DNA of 20,882 bases. It comes from an uncultured Campylobacter sp. (GTDB lineage: Bacteria; Campylobacterota; Campylobacteria; Campylobacterales; Campylobacteraceae). Location: assembly GCF_938018035.1 (NCBI RefSeq), contig NZ_CALIJF010000197.1, positions 1 to 20,882 of the forward strand. The letters are read 5' to 3'. The position numbers and the translations under genes were made by a program. Position 1 is the first letter of the stretch, and the number at the start of each line of letters is the position of its first letter. Below are positions 8,131-14,092 of this stretch, one piece after another. The notes below the pieces were generated by a model. That model did not search any database. It saw only the letters and a program-made list of their open reading frames with translations, and was not told the origin of the DNA.

Positions 8131-8697
8131 ATGCAAAGACCGACTCCGATTAATCAGGAAATCAAACTCGATGAGAAGCGCTATATAGTTTCCAAAACCG
8201 ATCCGAAGGGCATTATCACGTTTGCAAATCCATATTTTTGTATGATTTGCGGCTATAGTGAGCTTGAGCTTTTGGGGCAGCCGCATAACATCATACGACA
8301 TCCGGACATGCCGCGCATAGCGTTTAAGCTCATGTGGGATACAATACAACAAGGCAAGGATTTTACCGCCGTGGTTAAAAATTTAGCCAAAGATGGGCGC
8401 TTTTATTGGGTCATTACGGAATTTACTTCTAAAAAAGATCCTGTGACAGGGCAGATCACCGAATACACGGCATTTCGTAAGGCTCCGCCAAGATCTGCGA
8501 TCGAAACTATAGAGCCAATTTATAGGGCGCTACTGGATGCTGAAAGAAACGGCGGTATGCAGGCTAGCCAAAAGGCGCTCGTGGACTTTTTAAAAAGCAA
8601 AGGCGAGACCTACGAGAGCTGGATCGCAAAGGTTTCAGGCAAATCCAATCCGCTCACCGCAATGTTTTTTAAGGCGATGAAAAAGCTTTTTAGCTAG
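8131..8697 (+). CDS. Stand-alone PAS redox/energy-taxis sensor, CetB/Aer-PAS type
   Basis: The 188-residue soluble protein has an N-terminal PAS domain (about 15-118). Aer-like PAS residues are present: N33 in FANPYFCMICGY, the block HNIIRHPDMP at 52-61, W69, and FYWV at 91-94. In Aer and Campylobacter CetB this fold binds FAD and reports redox state. There is no HAMP, methyl-accepting or kinase domain. In C. jejuni such PAS proteins act with a membrane partner (CetA), which is not encoded in this window. The tail of about 70 residues is helical and unassigned. The start ATG has AAAGGA upstream. It is divergent from the MFS gene. Paralogues CetB and CetC exist in the genus, and I cannot say which this is, if either. 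Confidence 0.82.
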   Translation: MQRPTPINQEIKLDEKRYIVSKTDPKGIITFANPYFCMICGYSELELLGQPHNIIRHPDMPRIAFKLMWDTIQQGKDFTAVVKNLAKDGRFYWVITEFTSKKDPVTGQITEYTAFRKAPPRSAIETIEPIYRALLDAERNGGMQASQKALVDFLKSKGETYESWIAKVSGKSNPLTAMFFKAMKKLFS

Positions 8698-8722
8698 TTT
8701 GACTGACACGGACGCAAATTAA

Positions 8723-8812
8723 AATTCCGCGGAATTGGTTGGAATTTTACCTCGAAAATTCCATGACATAATAAAATTATAAAATGCGAAATTTAGCCAA
8801 AATTCCGCGGAA
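8723..8812. repeat. Repeated AAAATTCCGCGGAA palindromic motif, two copies
   Basis: AAAATTCCGCGGAA occurs at 8721-8734 and again at 8799-8812. The first copy extends into a perfect 14-bp palindrome (8723-8736); the second keeps a 10-bp palindromic core (TTCCGCGGAA). The copies are 78 nt apart. Such paired palindromes could bind a dimeric regulator, or be part of a short dispersed repeat. Confidence 0.5.
8740..8763. terminator. 9-bp stem-loop downstream of the PAS gene
   Basis: TGGAATTTT (8740-8748) pairs perfectly with AAAATTCCA (8755-8763) around a 6-nt loop (ACCTCG), 43 nt after the PAS-gene stop. No T-tract follows on the plus strand, though on the minus strand the stem itself ends in T-rich sequence. 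It may end or stabilise the PAS-gene transcript. Confidence 0.35.
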
Positions 8813-9284
8813 ATTTCTTAAATTTGAAATATAGAATTTAATAAAAATTCTTTAAAGATTATATTTTAGATTTCTTATATATATTTTACACCTAGTAGTA
8901 TCACACCATACAGGTTGTTTCTACATCTAAAATTCCTGATGCGTATTTAGCGTAGCTCCGTGAAGCGCTAGAAAGTAACTTACAACAGGGTATCGAGCTA
9001 TATAGCTACTTGATCTAAGAAAGAGGTGATTTGCTAAGAGAGAAATTTACTATAAGACACGAGGGTTGCTTTAAAATTTAAAAAGTTGAGTATAAGGCGG
9101 ATTTAAAAATAAGGGAATTTATACGCTTGATTAGAATTTTTTGGATTTATGGTAGATTTTACGTATAGCTTAAAATTTCTAGAGTCTTTGCCTTATTGTA
9201 GGACAGCGAATGAGCGATAAAATTTACTGAGCTTTAAGTGATGAGAATATAAAATGGTGCGTCCATCAAATTTAAAGGCGATAA

Positions 9285-10199
9285 ATGGATCAAAGCAGGC
9301 TTGAGGAATTAAGAAAACTCCTAAATAATAAGCACAGCGATGCAAAGCAAAATCTAACAGAAGGTCTTTATCCCAAAAATTTTAACGCTTTCGACTTCAA
9401 AAATTTAAAATTAGAAGATGCAAGCTCTAAGACTTTAAATTCCGATGATACCGCTATTAACAAAAGCTCTGAAGTCCAAGCCAGAGATTACGACAAAAAT
9501 CCGATAATTCTTAAAAACTACGAATATATATATCAAAAGCTATTAATGGTTTTCTCTCTTTTTATAGGCGGCGTATTTGCCATAATCGTAAATTTTGATT
9601 GGAAAGCCAGCGGCGCAGTGGATTATAGTGTCAAGAACGGTATATACATGATTTTGTTTTTATCGTTTTTATCGCTATTCATTATATTACCTGAGCTTAT
9701 AGATTATAGAAAAGAGAGACCGACGATACGGCTTAAAAACAACCAAATAGAATTTTACGAAAAAGATAAAATCGCGTATGTCGAGCAATGTGAAAATTTA
9801 CAGCATAATATGGATTGGTCCTTTTTTATAGGAAATTTTAAAGGAAAAAGAGGATTGCTATATATGTTTATGGCGGCAGTGTTGCTATGCTTGGTTTTCA
9901 TGACGATTGATCTTGTAGTTGCTCGTTGGTTTTTGAGCTTTGCTTTGTTTCAGTTTGCGGGCAATATATTAGTAAAATTTATCTTTTGTCTTGTTTTGGG
10001 AAAAAGTGGCGATAGGAGATTTTCGCTTTTTCCTACATTAAGGGTTGGCGAACCGCATTATGGACATATCGGCTTATTTGCTTGCTCCAGATATTATTTA
10101 ATACCGATATTTAGAAATTCTATATATTTTGAATTGAAAGAGTATTTCTTAGCTAGACACAATATAAATATCAACGATGTAGATAAAATTTATTTCTAG
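9285..10199 (+). CDS. Unrecognised four-helix membrane protein (orphan)
   Basis: The 304-residue protein has a hydrophilic N-terminus (1-85, with a Lys/Asp/Asn-rich region), then hydrophobic helices at about 86-104, 119-138, 190-212 and 216-238, and a soluble C-terminal tail of about 65 residues. A conserved-looking loop PTIRLKNNQIEFYEKDKIAYVE between helices 2 and 3 resembles the small beta-rich PH-like loops of some membrane proteins, but this is only an impression. The start ATG 9285 has AAAGGCG upstream. The gene is clearly more AT-rich than flanking genes, stands alone between a long non-coding stretch and a stem-loop, and has no recognisable partner. These features suggest an accessory gene. 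Function unknown. Confidence 0.75.
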   Translation: MDQSRLEELRKLLNNKHSDAKQNLTEGLYPKNFNAFDFKNLKLEDASSKTLNSDDTAINKSSEVQARDYDKNPIILKNYEYIYQKLLMVFSLFIGGVFAIIVNFDWKASGAVDYSVKNGIYMILFLSFLSLFIILPELIDYRKERPTIRLKNNQIEFYEKDKIAYVEQCENLQHNMDWSFFIGNFKGKRGLLYMFMAAVLLCLVFMTIDLVVARWFLSFALFQFAGNILVKFIFCLVLGKSGDRRFSLFPTLRVGEPHYGHIGLFACSRYYLIPIFRNSIYFELKEYFLARHNININDVDKIYF

Positions 10200-10231
10200 C
10201 TATAAGTGACACAAAATTTTATCAAAATGTA

Positions 10232-10290
10232 TGATGCAGAATTTTTAATGCATCAAATTCCATCCCGCGATACGGCGTAATGGAATTTGA
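10232..10290. terminator. Two overlapping stem-loops between convergent genes
   Basis: TGATGCA (10232-10238) pairs with TGCATCA (10249-10255) around 10 nt. TCAAATTCCAT (10253-10263) pairs with ATGGAATTTGA (10280-10290) around 16 nt. The two structures share bases 10253-10255, so they compete slightly. They lie between the stops of the convergent genes ending at 10199 and 10349, the expected place for a bidirectional terminator. U-tracts are poor. Confidence 0.5.
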
Positions 10291-10348
10291 AAGCAGTTCG
10301 TAGTGAGTAAATCTAAAACAGAATTTTAAAATTTAAATCCCAAAAACG

Positions 10349-10786
10349 CTAGCCGTTATATCCTAAGCGGCGCATATTTGCGCACGCGTCCTTGTAGCCG
10401 TAATAGCACGAGATGCGGTATAGATCAATGGCGTTGAATTTATTTTGCTCCACGCCCTCACCTTTTTCAAACATCGCTGCGAGCTTCTGGCAAGCAGGGA
10501 AGTTTTGGGAGAGCGTGCACGCAGCGTTGTAGGCATTGGCGGCAGAAGCATAGTCGTGCTTGGAATACATAGAATCCGCAAAATTTAAACACATTGCGCC
10601 ATTGCCGTTTTTGCACGCATCGCTTTGCACGACGCCTCCTTGTAGGTTCATCGGGCGGATTCCGTCTTGGACATCGGCAAAAGAATACTTGCCGCTTTTT
10701 GGCGCATCGACTGCGCTTTTTGGTGCGTTGCTAACGCAGCCTGCCAAAAATACTCCAGCGGCGATCAAAGCTAGAATTTTTTTCAT
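10349..10786 (-). CDS. Cysteine-paired Sel1/Hcp-like lipoprotein
   Basis: The 145-residue lipoprotein has a signal peptide, MKKILALIAAGVFLAGC, and a lipobox LAGC with lipidated C17. The mature part carries three cysteine pairs spaced 8-9 residues apart (C58/C66, C90/C99, C127/C135) within helical repeat units. GKGEGVEQ-type Sel1 signature residues occur (FEKGEGVEQNKFNAIDLYRISC). This is the layout of the Helicobacter cysteine-rich (Hcp) and Sel1-like repeats, in which each pair forms a disulfide. ATG 10786 is the start because AAGGAG precedes it and the signal peptide begins there; the upstream extension of the open frame is not real. It follows the preceding gene by 10 nt, so it is probably in the prfB operon. 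Likely periplasmic or outer-membrane; role unknown. Confidence 0.82.
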   Translation of the reverse strand: MKKILALIAAGVFLAGCVSNAPKSAVDAPKSGKYSFADVQDGIRPMNLQGGVVQSDACKNGNGAMCLNFADSMYSKHDYASAANAYNAACTLSQNFPACQKLAAMFEKGEGVEQNKFNAIDLYRISCYYGYKDACANMRRLGYNG

Positions 10787-10796
10787 ATTTTGCTCC

Positions 10797-11132
10797 TTAA
10801 TTTTTTGAAATTTGGCGACCCAAAACGTAATAGGTCTCTTTGCCCGCGACCTTTTGTAGCTTGAGCTTAAATTTTTCCGACCAAGCGCTGATGATATCTT
10901 CAACAGCGGTCTTGCGCTCCTCATTCGTAGCGTCGTTTTTAATCTTAAAATACGGGTTTGAATTCGACATAGCCACATGCGCACCGTAAATTTTAAGCTT
11001 ATCGTTCAGCCCCACGATGCGATCGAGCTCGTTATCCTCAAAATCACACTTCGATAAAATTCCTCGCAGCTGCGCGACCGTCGCGTCGTTTACGCTATAT
11101 CCTAGCGCTAGCAAAATTCCATCTTCACTCAT
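10797..11132 (-). CDS. Small hypothetical protein downstream of prfB
   Basis: The 111-residue soluble protein has no signal peptide or membrane helix. I chose the ATG at 11132 (MSEDGILLALGYS): AAAGGA lies 5-6 nt before it, whereas the ATG two codons earlier would sit directly on that ribosome site. The N-terminal half (about 1-60) is helical, and the C-terminal half alternates strand and helix (KFKLKLQKVAGKETYYVLGRQI). I recognise no family. It lies 20 nt after the prfB stop and 10 nt before the lipoprotein gene, which supports one transcript. Confidence 0.75.
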   Translation of the reverse strand: MSEDGILLALGYSVNDATVAQLRGILSKCDFEDNELDRIVGLNDKLKIYGAHVAMSNSNPYFKIKNDATNEERKTAVEDIISAWSEKFKLKLQKVAGKETYYVLGRQISKN

Positions 11133-11152
11133 TCTCATCCTTTCAAAAAAAT

Positions 11153-12250
11153 TTATTTGTTCGCTTGTGAAATCAAAACGCCTTCGATTATGCTTTTTAT
11201 GTCGCCGTCCAAGATCGCATCGGTCTGGCTATACGCCTCGCCGCTGCGGTTATCCTTGACCTGCTGATACGGGAAAAGCACGTAGGAGCGGATCTGATGC
11301 CCCCAGCCGATCTCGCTTTTAGGCGTGTTCTCGTCCTTCTCGCGCTGTTTCATCAGCTCCAACTCGTAAAGGCGCGACTTTAGCACCTTCATCGCCGTTT
11401 CTTTGTTTTTGTGCTGGCTTCTGTCGTTTTGGCAGTTTACTACGATGCCCGTTGGGATGTGCGTGATGCGCACGGCGCTTTCGGTTTTATTGATATGCTG
11501 CCCGCCTGCGCCGCTTGCGCGAAACACATCGACGCGAATATCCTTCTCTTCGATATTTATCTCGATATCGTCATTTAGCTCCGGGCTTACCATCACGCTT
11601 GAAAAGCTCGTGTGTCTGCGCCCTGCACTATCAAATGGGCTTACGCGCACCAGGCGATGGATGCCGTTTTCGGCTTTCAGATATCCGTAGGCGTTCTCGC
11701 CGCGCACGATGAAGCTAACGTCCTTAAGACCTGCTTCCTCGCCCTCTTGAAAGTCCAAAACCTCGATCTTAAAGCCCTCTCGCTCGCAAAAGCGCAGATA
11801 CATGCGGTATAGCATACTCGCCCAGTCGTTGCTCTCCGTACCGCCCGCGCCCGGATGAATGCTGACGATAGCGTTTTTATCGTCGTTTTCGCCGCTAAGC
11901 ATCATAGAAATTTCTAAATTTATGATCTTGTCCTCTAGCTCGTCCGCTTCGACAAAAAGCGAGTTTATCGTCTCTTCGTCGTTTTCCGAGTTTGCCAGCT
12001 CATATAGAGCTTTTGCGTCGTCTACGGCGTTTTTAGCGTTTAGAAATTTATTTAAGATATTTGAAATTTTAGTTTTTTCCTTGCCGATGGCGCCTGCTTT
12101 TGCGACGTCCTGCCATAGATTTTGATCGTTTTCAAGCTCCTCGATCTCTTTTAGGCGCGCTTTGATGTTCTCCGGTTTTACGACGCCCGCAATATTTTCG
12201 ACTTTAGTATTTAGGGTTTTTAAAAGTTCCGTATATTCGTAATTATCCAA
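11153..12250 (-). CDS. prfB: Peptide chain release factor 2
   Basis: This 365-residue RF2 recognises UGA and UAA stop codons and triggers peptide release on the ribosome. The stop-codon-reading SPF motif is at 204-206 (RVSPFDSAGRRHTSF), and the catalytic GGQ is at 249-251 (GAGGQHINKTESAV), whose Gln is normally methylated by PrmC. The length matches the family. The frame is continuous from the start, so it lacks the internal UGA and +1 frameshift that autoregulate RF2 in E. coli and many other bacteria. The start is TTG 12250, with AAAGGTC about 10 nt upstream. It is the first gene of a probable three-gene operon. Confidence 0.97.
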   Translation of the reverse strand: MDNYEYTELLKTLNTKVENIAGVVKPENIKARLKEIEELENDQNLWQDVAKAGAIGKEKTKISNILNKFLNAKNAVDDAKALYELANSENDEETINSLFVEADELEDKIINLEISMMLSGENDDKNAIVSIHPGAGGTESNDWASMLYRMYLRFCEREGFKIEVLDFQEGEEAGLKDVSFIVRGENAYGYLKAENGIHRLVRVSPFDSAGRRHTSFSSVMVSPELNDDIEINIEEKDIRVDVFRASGAGGQHINKTESAVRITHIPTGIVVNCQNDRSQHKNKETAMKVLKSRLYELELMKQREKDENTPKSEIGWGHQIRSYVLFPYQQVKDNRSGEAYSQTDAILDGDIKSIIEGVLISQANK

Positions 12251-12281
12251 AATTTAAGACCTTTTTTATGCTTTTGGCGTG

Positions 12282-12287
12282 ATTATA
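12282..12287 (-). promoter_or_regulatory. -10 box of the prfB promoter
   Basis: On the minus strand TATGTTATAATCACGCC contains a consensus TATAAT 32 nt upstream of the prfB TTG. The 59-nt gap to the upstream gene has no other promoter-like element. The predicted leader is about 25 nt. Confidence 0.6.
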
Positions 12288-12309
12288 ACATATTTTGGAT
12301 TAAGGTTGT

Positions 12310-12534
12310 TTATAAAATTTTATTTAAGGCGGGTATTATGAAGCATTTATCTATTAGGGATATCAAAACCTGCTTGATATTGCCATGATTAATCAGTTTA
12401 AGCTCCGTCGAGAGATCGGGCAAAGGGTCATTTAGTAGTAGTTTTAGCTTTGCTTCTTCTAGCTTTAACTTTTTGCAATCGGCTTTTCTGTCTTTAAGCA
12501 TAGACACCACTAGTCTTAGCTTTTCTTTTGTCAT
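12310..12534 (-). CDS. Small Lys/Leu-rich protein, third gene of a yqjDEK-like set
   Basis: The 74-residue protein begins at ATG 12534, which overlaps the previous stop in the classic ATGA arrangement; a GTG at 12546 would add four residues. Residues 1-37 form a charged amphipathic helix (MTKEKLRLVVSMLKDRKADC...), probably coiled-coil, and the C-terminus is hydrophobic. No family is recognised. By position and character it is comparable to YqjK, the small third protein of the E. coli yqjD-yqjE-yqjK operon, but sequence similarity cannot be claimed from reading. Confidence 0.65.
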   Translation of the reverse strand: MTKEKLRLVVSMLKDRKADCKKLKLEEAKLKLLLNDPLPDLSTELKLINHGNIKQVLISLIDKCFIIPALNKIL

Positions 12535-12806
12535 TTCGCTTTGCACGAAAGTACCTTATACACGATAATGGAACATAAAAAAGCCGCAATGGAGCAGGCA
12601 AAATACGCCCAAATTTCTCCGATAGTTTTTTCAAGAAGCGCGTGCAATCCTAGCAAAAAGAAAACTAAGCCTATAATGCAAATCACGCCCGTAATTATAT
12701 TTAGTAAAACCGAGTTGGCGCTCTTTAAAAAAGAGCGCCTGATATCGCTAGCTTGAGCGTCTACGAGCTCTACTACCGAAACTATAAATTCAGATATGCC
12801 GGCCAT
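12531..12806 (-). CDS. YqjE / holin-superfamily-like two-helix membrane protein
   Basis: The 91-residue protein has a short amphipathic N-terminus ending in the charged segment AQASDIRRSFLKSANSV, then two membrane helices at about 33-57 and 63-86. This is the layout of the YqjE/PF07332 putative holin-like group that follows YqjD in E. coli. I chose ATG 12806, where the stop of the upstream gene and this start share a base (TAATG); an in-frame TTG at 12824 would give a longer overlap. No strong ribosome site is visible, so translation is probably coupled. Confidence 0.7.
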   Translation of the reverse strand: MAGISEFIVSVVELVDAQASDIRRSFLKSANSVLLNIITGVICIIGLVFFLLGLHALLEKTIGEIWAYFACSIAAFLCSIIVYKVLSCKAK

Positions 12807-13105
12807 TATTTTTTCAGCAACCAAGCGAGCAAAAATCCGACGCCCGCAGCGATAGCGATGCTTTTTATTGGATCTTGTTTTATCGTGTCATTTACGCTTT
12901 CTATGCCGTCTTTGCCTTTGAGCCTTAGATCATCTATATATTTTTTGATCTCATTGCTGTTTAGCTGATCTAGAATTTTATCTTTAGCGGACTCCGCACG
13001 CTCTGCACCTATGTTTTTGATGGACTTCATAATCTCTTTAAAATCCGCTTTTAAAGAGTCGATATCCTTTTTCAAAGAATCTAAATTTGTCTCTTGAGTA
13101 GCCAT
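12806..13105 (-). CDS. YqjD/ElaB/DUF883-family tail-anchored protein
   Basis: The 99-residue protein consists of a long charged coiled-coil (about 5-75), followed by DPIKSIAIAAGVGFLLAWLLKK, a single C-terminal membrane helix rich in Ala and Gly with the family's proline at its start. In E. coli, YqjD of this family is anchored in the inner membrane by that helix and binds ribosomes in stationary phase. ATG 13105 has AAAGGAG upstream. It is the first gene of a three-gene overlapping set and is divergent from panC. The family call is good; the ribosome role is inferred from E. coli only. Confidence 0.85.
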   Translation of the reverse strand: MATQETNLDSLKKDIDSLKADFKEIMKSIKNIGAERAESAKDKILDQLNSNEIKKYIDDLRLKGKDGIESVNDTIKQDPIKSIAIAAGVGFLLAWLLKK

Positions 13106-13227
13106 TTTCGCTCCTTTTGAAGTTTATTTTAGAGCTAAAGCTCGCGATAGATTTTAGTACTTATTGATTAACGTTCGCTAAATAGACCGCCCTTTCGCGC
13201 TTAATTTATACCTTTAATATTTTTTGA

Positions 13228-13233
13228 TATAAT
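13228..13233 (+). promoter_or_regulatory. -10 box of the panC operon promoter
   Basis: TTTTTGATATAAT (13221-13233) contains a consensus TATAAT preceded by the T-run and TG that typify Campylobacter sigma-70 promoters. It lies 37 nt before the panC ATG. It should drive panC, rimO, tilS and the phosphoesterase gene, which have no room for other promoters between them. Confidence 0.7.
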
Positions 13234-13270
13234 TGCCAGCCTTAATATTTTATATTGAAAAGAGAGAACA

Positions 13271-14092
13271 ATGCAGATCATTAGAAGCGTAGAGGAGCTA
13301 AAAAGCTTCAGGGCAGCGGCAAGCGGCAGCGTGGGCTTCGTGCCTACGATGGGGGCTTTGCACGCGGGGCATGCGAGCCTCATAAAAAGGGCGCGAAACG
13401 AAAACGACATCGTAATCGTCTCGGCATTCCTCAATCCGGCGCAGTTTTTGCCCGGCGAGGATCTAAACAGCTACCCAAAAAACGAAGCGGGCGATATTAA
13501 AATTTGCGAGAGCCTCGATGTGAACGCGCTTTTTATTCCGAGCGTAGATGAAATTTACGGCTCCTGTGAGCCGGGCATTATCGCGCCTAAGCCGTTAAGC
13601 GAAATTTTGGAGGGCAAGACGCGCCCGGGACACTTCAACGGAGTGCTTAAGGTGCTAAATAAGCTCTTCAATCTCGTACGTCCACTCAACGTATATATGG
13701 GCAAAAAGGACGCCCAACAGCTTTTTATCGTACAAAATATGGTAAAGAGCTTTTTTATGGATATAAACATCGTGCCCTGTGAAATCGTGCGCGAGAGCGA
13801 CGGCTTGGCGCTTAGCTCGCGCAACGCCTATTTGGATGAGGAGGGAAAACTTATGGCGCTTAAGCTTTCGCGCTCCTTGCTAAATGCCAGCTCGCTTATT
13901 AAAAAAGGCGAGATCAGCCTAAACATCGTCCGCGAAAAGATGCTTAGCGTGCTTGAGCCGCTGGCGGTCGATTACATAGCGTTTGTAGATTATAAATTTA
14001 ATGAAATTTCGCAGATTAAGTCGGGAGATACTATCATTTTAGTAGCCGCCAAGGTAGGCACGACCCGTCTGATCGATAATATCTGGCTGTAG
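13271..14092 (+). CDS. panC: Pantothenate synthetase
   Basis: The 273-residue enzyme joins pantoate and beta-alanine using ATP to make pantothenate, the coenzyme A precursor. The HIGH-type nucleotide motif PTMGALHAGH is at 25-34. FLNPAQF is at 53-59, GHFNGV at 120-125 contributes to the active site, GKKDAQQ is at 144-150, and the KMSKS-like RESDGLALSSRN is at 174-185. The length fits the family. Its stop at 14090-14092 abuts the rimO ATG with no gap. panB and panD are not in this window, although in C. jejuni, as I recall, the three pan genes are together. A promoter lies 37 nt upstream. Confidence 0.97.
   Translation: MQIIRSVEELKSFRAAASGSVGFVPTMGALHAGHASLIKRARNENDIVIVSAFLNPAQFLPGEDLNSYPKNEAGDIKICESLDVNALFIPSVDEIYGSCEPGIIAPKPLSEILEGKTRPGHFNGVLKVLNKLFNLVRPLNVYMGKKDAQQLFIVQNMVKSFFMDINIVPCEIVRESDGLALSSRNAYLDEEGKLMALKLSRSLLNASSLIKKGEISLNIVREKMLSVLEPLAVDYIAFVDYKFNEISQIKSGDTIILVAAKVGTTRLIDNIWL

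Larger units (their letters stand above)
8698..9284. other. 587-bp AT-rich gene-free region with palindromes
   Basis: No ORF with credible coding character was found on either strand. It holds a perfect 14-bp palindrome AATTCCGCGGAATT (8723-8736), a second partial copy (8799-8812), a hairpin (8740-8763), and the 12-bp palindrome AGCTATATAGCT (8996-9007). The stretch 8910-9080 is richer in mixed-base sequence than its surroundings, and its frames are broken by many stops. It could be a decayed gene or an untranslated RNA; I cannot tell which. The end of the region contains AAAGG at 9274-9278 serving the next gene. Confidence 0.5.

Noticed and set aside
8698..9284. CRISPR array or insertion sequence in the gene-free stretch
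   Set aside because: Only two copies of a short palindrome occur, with no regular spacers, transposase remnant or target-site duplication.
10787..10984. N-terminal extension of the lipoprotein frame
   Set aside because: It overlaps the upstream gene antisense of frame use, and the signal peptide with ribosome site places the start at 10786.
13131..13145. GAGCT-AA-AGCTC short inverted repeat upstream of the yqj-like set
   Set aside because: The stem is 5 bp with a 2-nt loop; it may be an operator but no regulator or second copy supports it.
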